The position numbers were made by a program, and so were the translations under genes. Under the pieces are notes generated by a model. That model was not told the origin of the DNA. It ran no database searches and saw nothing but the letters and a program-made list of their open reading frames with translations. Shown piece after piece: positions 7,289 through 12,975 of a stretch of 12,975 nt of DNA. The stretch's first letter is position 1. Each line of letters starts with the position of its first letter. This stretch comes from Actinomycetes bacterium (GTDB taxonomy: Bacteria; Actinomycetota; Acidimicrobiia; Acidimicrobiales; Microtrichaceae). The stretch spans positions 1 through 12,975 of the forward strand of contig JAFAFN010000320.1 in assembly GCA_023423475.1 (NCBI GenBank), read 5' to 3'.

Positions 7289-7294
7289 CAGACT
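7289..7294 (+). promoter_or_regulatory. Candidate -10 box for ponA (leaderless)
   Basis: CAGACT ends 6 nt before the ATG at 7301, with no Shine-Dalgarno sequence in between. GGGACT at 7266-7271 is 17 bp upstream and could act as a weak -35. The same hexamer occurs before the methyltransferase gene. Confidence 0.38.
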
Positions 7295-7300
7295 GTTTCG

Positions 7301-9493
7301 ATGGCCGAACGACGACGCAGCATCTTCTGGCGCCTGCGTCGCCTCGGCTACGTGGTGCTGGTGCTGGCCGTCGTCGCCGTCGGTGGACTGTGGATGGCCC
7401 TCAACACGATCGACCTGCCGCCGGCAAAGCGCTCGGCCGAGACGACCTTCGTGTGCAACATCGAGATCGCCGACGGCGAGTGCGACTTCCAGAACTCGAT
7501 GGCGCACCTGTCCGCCGCCGAGGACCGGGTCAACGTCGACTACGACGACCTGCCCCCGGTGCTTGTCCAGGCGGTGCTCGCCGGCGAGGACCGCAAGTTC
7601 TTCGACCACTCGGGCATCGACCCGGTCGGCATCGGTCGTGCCTTCTACCAGTCGGTGCTGGGTGACAGCGCCTCGCAGCAGGGTGGTTCGACCATCACCC
7701 AGCAGTACGTGAAGCTCACGTACCTCACCTCGGAGCGCTCGATGGAGCGCAAGCTCCGAGAGGCCGTCCTGGCGGTGAAGCTCGAGGGCGAGCTCGACAA
7801 GCGGGACATCCTCACCCGCTACCTCAACGAGATCTACTTCGGCCGTGGTGCCTACGGCGTCGAGGCCGCGAGTCGCACCTACTTCGGCATCGGCGTCGAG
7901 AACCTGCAGCTGCACCAGGCGGCGTACCTGGCGGGGCTCATCCGGTCCCCGAACCGTGCGGACCCGACGCTCGACCCCGAAGAGGCGTCGCGGCGCCGCT
8001 CGACGGTGCTCGCGGGCATGGTGATCGAGGACTACATCACCCAGGAGCAGGCCGACGCGGCGGACGCCGTGCCGTGGGTGTGGGAGCCGACGGCGCCCGA
8101 CGGCACCCCCCAGACGATGACCGTGCTGCCGAAGGCGGCCGAGAAGACCGACCTGGGCAAGGTCGACGACGCCGAGATCGGCGGCGAGTACTGGATCGAC
8201 CTGGTGCGCCGTCAGCTGCGCGAGCGCTTCGGTGCCGGCGCCGAGACCCAGGGCCTGCGGGTGTACACGACCTTCGACCCCGAGATGCAGCGTCAGGCGT
8301 ACGAGTCGGTCACCGACAACCTCAACCGCGACGACGGACCCTCGGGCGCGCTCGTCGCGGTGGACGACCGAGGACAGGTGCGTGCCATGGTCGGCGGCAC
8401 CGACTTCACCAACAACAAGGTGAACCTGGCACTCGGCAAGGAGGGCGGCGGCTCCGGTCGTCAGCCGGGCTCGACCTTCAAGCCCTTCGCCCTCGCCGCG
8501 TTCATCGAGGAGGGCTACTCGACGGAGTCGCTCTACAAGTCGCCGCCGACGACGCAGTTCCCGGGCGTCTACACCGAGCCGGGCAAGCTCTGGTCGCCGC
8601 GGAACTTCAAGAAGGCCGACCAGGGCGTGCTCACCGTCGAGGAGGCGACCTGGAAGTCGTCGAACACGGTCTACGCCGGCATCGTGAACCTGATCACCCC
8701 GCAGCGCCTCGCCGAGATGGCCAGCCGCCTGGGCGTCGAGGCGGAGCTCTCACCCGACTACGCGCTCGTGCTCGGCACCGGCGAGGTCTCGGTGCTCGAC
8801 ATGGCGTCGGCCTACTCGACCTTCGCGGACCGTGGACAGCACATCGACCCGTACTTCATCCGACGTGTCGAGAGCGCGGACGGCGAAGTGCTCTTCGACG
8901 CCGCGGCCGAAGTCACCCCCGAGCAGGTCATCAGCGAGGGCGTCGCCGACACCGTGAACTCAGTGCTCGGCGGCGTGCTCGTGAAGGGCACCGGCGCGAG
9001 CGCCAACATCGGCACCGTCGCCGCCGGCAAGACCGGCACCACGACCGACTCCAAGGACGCCTGGTTCGTCGGGTACACCTGCACCCTGACCGCCGCGGTG
9101 TGGATGGGCTACGAGCAGCCCGAGGCCATGGAGGAGTTCAAGGGCGAAGAGGTCTCCGGCGGCACCTGGCCGGCGCGGATCTGGCACGACTTCATGTCCG
9201 AGGCGACCGAGGACGACGACTCCGACTGCGAGTTCCCGACCACCGACGCCGGTCAGCGCCTGGTGAACCAGAACCTGGAATGGGCCCGCACGACGACCAC
9301 CCTGCCGTCGCGGAGCTCGACCACCACGTCGACGCCCGGCTCCGGATCGACCACGTCGGTGCCGCGCAGCTCGACCACCGCGCCGACGACCACGGCCGCG
9401 CCGACGACGACCGCCGCGCCGACCACCACGGCCGCGCCGACGACGACGGCCCCGCCCGCAGCTCAGCAGGGCGAGCCGTCGGGCGGTCCCTGA
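7301..9493 (+). CDS. ponA: Class A penicillin-binding protein (glycosyltransferase 51 plus transpeptidase)
   Basis: This bifunctional peptidoglycan synthase (730 residues) polymerises lipid II and cross-links the strands outside the membrane. A short basic cytoplasmic start (MAERRRSIFWRLRRL) precedes one membrane helix (about 16-34). The GT51 domain shows AGEDRKFFDHSGID (94-107, catalytic Glu96), QQGGSTITQQYVK (126-138), REAVLAVKLEGELDKRDIL (153-171) and LNEIYFGRGAYGVEAA (175-190). The transpeptidase domain shows Ser391-T-F-Lys394 (nucleophile motif), S-S-N (453-455) and K-T-G-T (577-580), so all catalytic motifs are intact. The tail (about 663-730) is Thr/Pro/Ser-rich, with four perfect APTTTA repeats (694-717). 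Two cysteines just outside the membrane (Cys52, Cys61) could form a disulfide. It lies downstream of the DUF5318 gene, as in mycobacteria. The start has no Shine-Dalgarno sequence. Confidence 0.96.
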   Translation: MAERRRSIFWRLRRLGYVVLVLAVVAVGGLWMALNTIDLPPAKRSAETTFVCNIEIADGECDFQNSMAHLSAAEDRVNVDYDDLPPVLVQAVLAGEDRKFFDHSGIDPVGIGRAFYQSVLGDSASQQGGSTITQQYVKLTYLTSERSMERKLREAVLAVKLEGELDKRDILTRYLNEIYFGRGAYGVEAASRTYFGIGVENLQLHQAAYLAGLIRSPNRADPTLDPEEASRRRSTVLAGMVIEDYITQEQADAADAVPWVWEPTAPDGTPQTMTVLPKAAEKTDLGKVDDAEIGGEYWIDLVRRQLRERFGAGAETQGLRVYTTFDPEMQRQAYESVTDNLNRDDGPSGALVAVDDRGQVRAMVGGTDFTNNKVNLALGKEGGGSGRQPGSTFKPFALAAFIEEGYSTESLYKSPPTTQFPGVYTEPGKLWSPRNFKKADQGVLTVEEATWKSSNTVYAGIVNLITPQRLAEMASRLGVEAELSPDYALVLGTGEVSVLDMASAYSTFADRGQHIDPYFIRRVESADGEVLFDAAAEVTPEQVISEGVADTVNSVLGGVLVKGTGASANIGTVAAGKTGTTTDSKDAWFVGYTCTLTAAVWMGYEQPEAMEEFKGEEVSGGTWPARIWHDFMSEATEDDDSDCEFPTTDAGQRLVNQNLEWARTTTTLPSRSSTTTSTPGSGSTTSVPRSSTTAPTTTAAPTTTAAPTTTAAPTTTAPPAAQQGEPSGGP
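9380..9451 (+). repeat. Four 18-bp coding repeats in the ponA tail
   Basis: Four consecutive 18-bp units each encode A-P-T-T-T-A. The units differ at third codon positions (ACC/ACG, GCC/GCG), so the amino-acid repeat is kept while the DNA has drifted. It forms part of a flexible Thr/Pro-rich extracellular tail. Confidence 0.85.
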
Positions 9494-9510
9494 GCGGACC
9501 CCGCGCGAGC

Positions 9511-9524
9511 GGGTGGATCCACCC
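9511..9524. promoter_or_regulatory. Palindrome abutting the panB -35 box
   Basis: GGGTGGATCCACCC is a perfect 14-nt palindrome, one base before the TTGGCA -35 box of panB and 18 nt after the ponA stop. It could be an operator for a dimeric regulator. Alternatively it may be part of a weak ponA terminator: an overlapping 5-bp hairpin with a GCGA tetraloop lies at 9500-9513. No T-tract follows. Confidence 0.35.
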
Positions 9525-9525
9525 C

Positions 9526-9554
9526 TTGGCACGTGGGCGGGCCTGTCGTAGGCT
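9526..9554 (+). promoter_or_regulatory. panB promoter, -35 TTGGCA and -10 TAGGCT with 17-bp spacing
   Basis: TTGGCA (9526-9531) and TAGGCT (9549-9554) are separated by exactly 17 bp, the best match to a housekeeping sigma-70/SigA promoter in the window. It predicts a transcript start near 9561 and a leader of about 47 nt holding the panB ribosome-binding site. Confidence 0.7.
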
Positions 9555-9607
9555 CGTCCTCGACGGCCGGCAGCTACAGGGCGCTGGACCTGACAAGGAG
9601 GCCAGAG

Positions 9608-10471
9608 ATGGCTGGAGCGACTCGTACCACCGTCCCGATGGTGAGCACTCGCAAGGTGCGATCCGGATCGGATCCACTGGTCATGGTGACCGCCTACGAC
9701 GCGCCGGGTGCACGCATCGCGGACGAAGCGGGCGTCGACATGATCCTCGTCGGCGACTCCGTCGCCATGGTCGTGCTCGGCTACGACGACACCCTCCAGG
9801 TCACCACCGAGGACATCGCGCACCACACCGCCGCGGTCGCCAGGGCCAAGCCCTCGTCGCTGATCGTCGGTGACCTGCCGTGGATGAGCTACCACGTCTC
9901 GGTCGAGGACACCGTCCGCAACGCCGCCCAGCTCATCCGTGCGGGCGCGCAGTCGGTGAAGCTCGAGGGCGGCGTGCGTCGCGTGCCGATGATCGAGGCC
10001 CTCGTGAGCGCCGAGATCCCGGTGATGGGTCACCTGGGACTGACCCCGCAGTCGGTGCACGCCATGGGCGGCTTCAAGGTGCAGGGCAAGGACTCCCAGG
10101 CGGCGCTCCAGCTGGTCGCGGACGCCAAGTCGCTGCAGCACGCCGGGTGCTTCGCGATCGTGCTCGAGGGCGTGCCCGACCAGGTCGCCCGCATGGTCAC
10201 CGACGCACTCGACATCCCCACGATCGGCATCGGTGCCGGTGTGCACTGCGACGGCCAGGTGCTCGTGTTCCACGACGTGCTCGGCATCGAGGACCGCGTC
10301 GCCCCCAAGTTCGTGCGCCGCTACGCCTCGCTGAAGGACACCGCCGTCGAGGCGATGACCAACTACGCGGCCGACGTCCGCTCGGGCGCCTTCCCGGGCG
10401 AGGCCGAGAGCTACCACCTGAACGCAGAGCAGTCCGAGGCGCTGGCGCTCTACGGCTCGGTCCCGAGCTGA
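9608..10471 (+). CDS. panB: 3-methyl-2-oxobutanoate hydroxymethyltransferase
   Basis: PanB transfers a hydroxymethyl group from 5,10-methylene-tetrahydrofolate to alpha-ketoisovalerate, giving ketopantoate, the committed step to pantothenate and coenzyme A. The 287-residue product is full length. Family motifs are VMVTAYDAPGARIADEAGVD (25-44), ILVGDSVAMVVLGYDDT (46-62) with metal ligand Asp50, IVGDLPWMSY (86-95) with metal ligand Asp89, SVKLEGG (116-122) with substrate-binding Lys118 and Glu120, HLGLTPQSVHAMGGFKVQG (142-160), IVLEGVP (184-190) with presumed catalytic base Glu187, and IGIGAGVHCDGQVLVFHD (206-223). The ATG at 9608 follows a strong AAGGAGG (9595-9601) by 6 nt; the longer frame from GTG 9533 would begin inside the promoter. 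It has its own promoter and stands between ponA and the rpsF operon, away from other pantothenate genes in this window. Confidence 0.97.
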   Translation: MAGATRTTVPMVSTRKVRSGSDPLVMVTAYDAPGARIADEAGVDMILVGDSVAMVVLGYDDTLQVTTEDIAHHTAAVARAKPSSLIVGDLPWMSYHVSVEDTVRNAAQLIRAGAQSVKLEGGVRRVPMIEALVSAEIPVMGHLGLTPQSVHAMGGFKVQGKDSQAALQLVADAKSLQHAGCFAIVLEGVPDQVARMVTDALDIPTIGIGAGVHCDGQVLVFHDVLGIEDRVAPKFVRRYASLKDTAVEAMTNYAADVRSGAFPGEAESYHLNAEQSEALALYGSVPS

Positions 10472-10487
10472 TCCGAGCTCGTTGTCA

Positions 10488-10512
10488 CACCCACCGGGCA
10501 CAGTGGTGGGTG
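10488..10512 (+). terminator. Hairpin after panB
   Basis: CACCCACC (10488-10495) and GGTGGGTG (10505-10512) form a perfect 8-bp stem with a 9-nt loop, 16 nt after the panB stop. No T-tract follows, so intrinsic termination is uncertain, but the position suits a terminator separating panB from the rpsF promoter. Confidence 0.45.
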
Positions 10513-10568
10513 GACCTCGACCTCGTCATCCACACGAGCCGTTTGGTCGTCGACCCCCGGTCGGCGTC

Positions 10569-10574
10569 TAGACT
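10569..10574 (+). promoter_or_regulatory. Candidate -10 box of the rpsF-ssb-rpsR-rplI operon
   Basis: TAGACT resembles the other TAGNNT boxes here and predicts a transcript start near 10581. TTGGTC at 10543-10548 is the nearest -35-like element, but its 20-bp spacing is longer than ideal. A leader of about 120 nt would result. Confidence 0.45.
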
Positions 10575-10639
10575 CGTGCGGTCGTGCCCGACGACCGATC
10601 GTCACCGATCAGCGCCGGGCCCGGCCACAGCAACACCCT

Positions 10640-10683
10640 GTCCTGCAGATCGCAGGACCCTGACGGCCGAAGGGCCGAGGTCC
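10640..10683 (+). promoter_or_regulatory. Structured rpsF mRNA leader with two competing hairpins
   Basis: Hairpin A is GTCCTGC (10640-10646) with GCAGGAC (10652-10658), 7 bp and a 5-nt loop. Hairpin B is GGACC (10655-10659) with GGTCC (10679-10683), enclosing a 4/1 internal loop and a CGGCC/GGCCG stem (10664-10668 with 10673-10677) capped by GAAG. Both need GGAC at 10655-10658, so they exclude each other, and hairpin B ends right before the AGGGAGG ribosome-binding site. Many bacteria regulate rpsF through an S6:S18-binding leader RNA; whether this is such a motif is unproven. Confidence 0.45.
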
Positions 10684-10700
10684 AAAGGGAGGTAATCCAC

Positions 10701-11033
10701 GTGGTCACTCGCGTGTACGAGTTGATGATCATCGTCGATCAGGACGTCGCCGACGCCGACGGCAAGGCGGTCATCGCACGCACCAAGGAACTGATCGAGG
10801 CCGATGGTGGCACCGTTCCGACCGTCGACCAGTGGGGTCGGCGTCGTTTCGCGTATGCCATCAACCACAAGAACGAGGGCGTCTACACGGTCCTCGAGAT
10901 CGTGACGCAGGCCGCGAACCTCGACGAGGTCGACCGGTACCTCCGACTCGCGGACGAGGTCGTCCGCCACAAGCTGATCCGCCTGCCGGATGCCGAGGCT
11001 GCACGCCGCGGACTCCTCAGCGAGGCGGGCTGA
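10701..11033 (+). CDS. rpsF: 30S ribosomal protein S6 (bS6)
   Basis: S6 binds S18 and 16S rRNA in the platform of the small subunit. The 110-residue product has the expected fold order: strand RVYELMIIVDQD (4-15), helix to about 36, then TVPTVDQWGRRRFAYAINHKNEGVYTVLEI (38-67), containing the family-typical WG-R-R-FAY-I and EG-Y core, and the final EVDRYLRLADEVVRHKLIR (76-94). GTG at 10701 is taken as the start because AGGGAGG (10686-10692) stands 8 nt upstream and the conserved sequence begins there; an upstream in-frame GTG at 10584 would translate the structured leader. It is first in an operon with ssb (17 nt gap), rpsR and rplI, the standard order. Confidence 0.96.
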   Translation: MVTRVYELMIIVDQDVADADGKAVIARTKELIEADGGTVPTVDQWGRRRFAYAINHKNEGVYTVLEIVTQAANLDEVDRYLRLADEVVRHKLIRLPDAEAARRGLLSEAG

Positions 11034-11050
11034 GCCCGTAGGAGGACCCA

Positions 11051-11509
11051 ATGGCCAACGGAAACACAGTCGAACTGATCGGGAACGTCACACGTGATCC
11101 CGAGCTGCGCTTCACCCCGAGCGGTGCTGCCGTGGCGAACTTCGGCCTCGCGGTGAACCGTCGCTGGATGAACCGCAAGACCAACGAGTGGGAAGAGGAC
11201 GTCTCCTTCTTCGACGTCGTCTGCTGGCGCGAGCTCGCCGAGAACGTCACCGAGTCCCTCACCAAGGGCACCCGCGTGATGGTCTCGGGTCGACTCGACC
11301 AGCGCTCCTGGGACACCCAGGAGGGCGAGAAGCGCTCGAAGGTCGAGGTCGTCGCCGACGAGATCGGACCGAGCCTGCGGTGGGCGACCGCCCAGGTGAC
11401 CAGGACAGAACGCCGCGAGGGCGGCGGCGGTGGCGGCGGGTTCGATTCCGCACCACTTCCCGCAGAACCCCCCGCTGGCGGGTACAACGATGATGAGGAG
11501 CCGTTCTGA
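11051..11509 (+). CDS. ssb: Single-stranded DNA-binding protein
   Basis: SSB coats single-stranded DNA in replication, repair and recombination and recruits partners through its C-terminal tip. The 152-residue protein has a complete OB-fold (about 1-112): [20 protein letters not shown] (5-24), [12 protein letters not shown] (28-39), [21 protein letters not shown] (46-66), [16 protein letters not shown] (72-87) and [16 protein letters not shown] (97-112). A Gly-rich linker (124-130) is followed by the acidic tip DDEEPF (147-152), matching the usual D-D-x-P-F end. The linker is short. The ATG at 11051 has TAGGAGG (11039-11045) 5 nt upstream. Its last codons also contain the ribosome-binding site of rpsR, and stop and start overlap as TGATG. 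Confidence 0.97.
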   Translation: MANGNTVELIGNVTRDPELRFTPSGAAVANFGLAVNRRWMNRKTNEWEEDVSFFDVVCWRELAENVTESLTKGTRVMVSGRLDQRSWDTQEGEKRSKVEVVADEIGPSLRWATAQVTRTERREGGGGGGGFDSAPLPAEPPAGGYNDDEEPF

Positions 11510-11952
11510 TGGCAAAGCCCCAGATGAAGCGTGGCCCGAAGGGCAAGGGCAAGGACGCAGGTCGCAAGTTCAAGAAGAAGGTCTCGATCCTCAACTCCGA
11601 GAACGTGGAGTACGTGGATTGGAAGGACGTCAACCTGCTGCGCAGGTTCGTGTCCGACCGCGCGAAGGTGCGGGCACGTCGTGTCACCGGCAACGACGTC
11701 CAGCAGCAGCGTGAGATCGCCCGTGCGATCAAGAACGCCCGAGAGATGGCGCTGATCCCCTACGCGAACCGCGTCACCACCCAGCGCGGCGGTCGTGGTG
11801 GCCGTGGCGACCGTGACGGCGACGACCGTGGGCGTCGTGAGCGTCCGGACCGCAACGAGGGCGCGTCCGAGGCTCCGGCCGAGGCGACGACCGAGTTCGC
11901 CGAGATCGACACCGCAGCCGTCGGCACCGAGACCGGTGGAGGTGACCAGTGA
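11509..11952 (+). CDS. rpsR: 30S ribosomal protein S18 (bS18) with long C-terminal extension
   Basis: S18 pairs with S6 in the platform of the small subunit. The conserved core lies at about 22-88: [19 protein letters not shown] (22-40), [20 protein letters not shown] (41-60), [20 protein letters not shown] (61-80) and ALIPYANR (81-88). No cysteines are present, so it is the zinc-independent type. Bacterial S18 is normally about 75-90 residues and ends near this point, but here a 59-residue tail follows: first [11 protein letters not shown]-rich, then acidic and Ala/Thr/Glu-rich. The tail has no predicted structure and keeps the frame up to the rplI overlap, so it is not an assembly artefact by obvious signs. 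Translation starts at ATG 11509 behind GAGGAG (11495-11500), inside the ssb tail. Confidence 0.96.
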   Translation: MAKPQMKRGPKGKGKDAGRKFKKKVSILNSENVEYVDWKDVNLLRRFVSDRAKVRARRVTGNDVQQQREIARAIKNAREMALIPYANRVTTQRGGRGGRGDRDGDDRGRRERPDRNEGASEAPAEATTEFAEIDTAAVGTETGGGDQ

Positions 11953-12407
11953 GCGCAGTGAAGGTCATCCTCCGTTCCGACGTCTCCGGGCTCGGCAAGC
12001 GCGGCGATCTCGTCGAGGTCTCCAAGGGCTACGTGCGCAACTTCCTCGAGCCCCGCGGTCTGGCGATCGCGGCCACCGAGGGTGCGCAGCAGCAGGCCGA
12101 GGCCATGCGTCGCTCGCGTGACATCAAGGACGCCCGCGACCGTGACTCCGCCACGCAGATCGCGACCGTCCTCGTCCCGAAGAAGATCGAGATCACCGCG
12201 AAGGTCGGTGGCAACGGTCGTCTCTTCGGCTCGGTGACCACCGCCGAGATCGTCGAGGCCGTGCTGGCGCAGACCGGCATCGAGCTCGACCGCAAGGATG
12301 TGCAGCTCGACGAGCACATCAAGGAGCTCGGTGAGCACCAGGCCACCGCGCACCTGCACGCCGATGTGCAGTTCCCGATCTCGCTCGTGGTGGTCGCCGC
12401 CGACTGA
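11949..12407 (+). CDS. rplI: 50S ribosomal protein L9 (bL9)
   Basis: L9 is the elongated protein at the base of the L1 stalk, helping to maintain translation fidelity. The 152-residue product has the N-terminal rRNA-binding domain with the L9 signature [20 protein letters not shown] (4-23) and [20 protein letters not shown] (24-43), a connecting helix (about 44-75) and the C-terminal domain [20 protein letters not shown] (80-99), [20 protein letters not shown] (100-119), ending [14 protein letters not shown]. The start is GTG 11949, overlapping the rpsR stop as GTGA and preceded by GGAGG (11938-11942). It is the last gene of the operon before the terminator at 12437. Confidence 0.97.
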   Translation: MSAVKVILRSDVSGLGKRGDLVEVSKGYVRNFLEPRGLAIAATEGAQQQAEAMRRSRDIKDARDRDSATQIATVLVPKKIEITAKVGGNGRLFGSVTTAEIVEAVLAQTGIELDRKDVQLDEHIKELGEHQATAHLHADVQFPISLVVVAAD

Positions 12408-12436
12408 GTCGGCCACACCGCAGCAAGTTCCTTCAC

Positions 12437-12476
12437 TCGAGCGTCGCCGGTCCGCCGGCGGCGCTCGATGCGTTTT
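12437..12476 (+). terminator. Rho-independent terminator of the rpsF-rplI operon
   Basis: A 14-bp stem (12437-12450 with 12455-12468, one G-U pair) encloses a UCCG tetraloop and is followed after four bases by TTTT (12473-12476). It lies 30 nt past the rplI stop and is the only hairpin in the window with a T-run, the strongest terminator seen. Confidence 0.8.
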
Positions 12477-12621
12477 CCAAGGGGTCCGCCGTCCACACTG
12501 TCCCACCCCTTGTGCACAGTGGAGGCGCTCGATCCCCGGCGTCATCCACAGGGGATCCACCGGAGTTTTCCCGGTTGTTCCCCTAGTGATCCCCAACCGC
12601 TTCGGCGGAGGATGGACGGCG
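12477..12621 (+). promoter_or_regulatory. dnaB upstream region with DnaA-box-like sites
   Basis: This gene-free stretch holds three 9-mers close to the DnaA box (TTATCCACA or TTGTCCACA), all on the plus strand: CCGTCCACA (12489-12497, two mismatches), TTGTGCACA (12510-12518, one) and TCATCCACA (12542-12550, one). The second overlaps an inverted repeat CACTGT/ACAGTG (12496-12501 with 12516-12521). GGCGCTCGAT (12524-12533) repeats part of the terminator arm (12460-12469). TAGTGA at 12584-12589 is a possible -10 box, and GGAGG (12607-12611) is the dnaB ribosome-binding site. Confidence 0.4.
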
Positions 12622-12975
12622 ATGTCCGAGGCACCTTCCAGCGGCGACGCGCCGCGACTCCGAGTCCCCCCACAGAGCATCGAGGCCGAGGAGTCCCTGT
12701 TGGGAGCGATGCTGCTGAGCGAGCAGGCGATCTCGGCGACGACCAACGTCGTCACCGCCGAGGACTTCTACAAGCCTGCTCACCGGCACATCTTCGACGC
12801 CATCCAGACGCTCTACGCGTCGGGTGAGGGCATCGATCCGGTGACCGTCGCCGAGGAGCTCGGCCGTGCCGAGGTGCTCGACGCCGTCGGCGGCTCGGCC
12901 AAGCTCGTCACACTCCAGGCGCGCACTCCGGCGATCACCAACGCGCTGCACTACGCCAAGATCGTCGAGGAGAAG
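12622..12975 (+). CDS. dnaB: Replicative DNA helicase DnaB, N-terminal domain (3' end beyond window)
   Basis: DnaB is the hexameric helicase that unwinds DNA ahead of the replisome. The 118 visible codons contain RVPPQSIEAEESLLGAMLLS (14-33), the typical start of the DnaB N-terminal domain, then ISATTNVVTAEDFYKPAHRH (37-56), IFDAIQTLYASGEGIDPVTV (57-76), AEELGRAEVLDAVGGSAKLV (77-96) and ITNALHYAKIVEEK (105-118). This domain forms the trimeric collar that binds primase; the RecA-like motor, including the Walker motifs, lies outside the window, so an intein or truncation cannot be excluded. ATG 12622 follows GGAGG (12607-12611); an ATG at 12612 is in another frame. The position after rplI is the usual one. 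Confidence 0.96.
   Translation, partial: MSEAPSSGDAPRLRVPPQSIEAEESLLGAMLLSEQAISATTNVVTAEDFYKPAHRHIFDAIQTLYASGEGIDPVTVAEELGRAEVLDAVGGSAKLVTLQARTPAITNALHYAKIVEEK

Noticed and set aside
9380..9451. Short regular repeats as a possible CRISPR array
   Set aside because: The 18-bp units are contiguous, lack spacers and encode a Thr/Pro-rich tail in frame.
8074..9873. A 599-codon plus-strand frame running through ponA into panB
   Set aside because: It is Arg-rich, overlaps two well-supported genes in another frame and crosses the panB promoter.
10584..10700. Upstream GTG start for S6
   Set aside because: It would translate the structured leader; the GTG at 10701 has a strong Shine-Dalgarno sequence and the conserved N-terminus.
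12477..12621. The region before dnaB as the chromosomal origin
   Set aside because: Only three imperfect DnaA-box-like sites and no AT-rich unwinding region are visible, and dnaA/dnaN are not adjacent. A regulatory role is more modest and more likely.

Overview
The window is very GC-rich and looks like chromosomal housekeeping DNA from an actinobacterium. The gene set (an actinobacterial DUF6049 exported protein, a DUF5318 zinc-ribbon protein beside a class A penicillin-binding protein, and rpsF-ssb-rpsR-rplI-dnaB) and the many start codons that seem to be leaderless fit Actinomycetota. A deep-branching class such as Acidimicrobiia is my best guess, but that is inference and not proven by any marker gene here.

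Left part (1-2751, minus strand): a GNAT acetyltransferase is followed, with a GTGA stop/start overlap, by a long exported DUF6049 protein whose C-terminal membrane helix runs off the left edge. In related genomes this protein sits directly before the lipid II flippase gene murJ. Middle-left (2825-5807, plus strand): an HDAC-family metal-dependent deacetylase, the tRNA CCA-adding enzyme (TGATG overlap) and a universal stress protein. A hairpin and a 27-bp-period tandem duplication separate these from a convergent class I methyltransferase (minus strand, 5869-6693).

Right part (6801-12975, plus strand): DUF5318 protein, bifunctional penicillin-binding protein (ponA-type), panB (first pantothenate step), then the ribosome/replication operon rpsF-ssb-rpsR-rplI, closed by a strong terminator, and the start of dnaB running off the right edge. 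From memory of Mycobacterium tuberculosis, the left block corresponds to its mutT4/Rv3909/murJ/pcnA neighbourhood and the right block to its Rv0049-ponA1 ... rpsF-ssb-rpsR-rplI-dnaB neighbourhood, two regions lying on opposite sides of oriC there. Here they are joined, with GNAT/HDAC genes where the Nudix gene is expected and panB inserted after ponA.

Sequence-level points worth attention are: loss of the HD phosphohydrolase motif in the CCA enzyme; a set of TAGNNT/CAGACT -10-like boxes 6-10 nt before start codons that lack Shine-Dalgarno sequences; an rpsF leader with two mutually exclusive hairpins; DnaA-box-like sites before dnaB; and a 59-residue disordered tail on ribosomal protein S18. 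I found no mobile element, CRISPR array, rRNA, tRNA or defence system. Nothing here is a clearly new multi-gene system.
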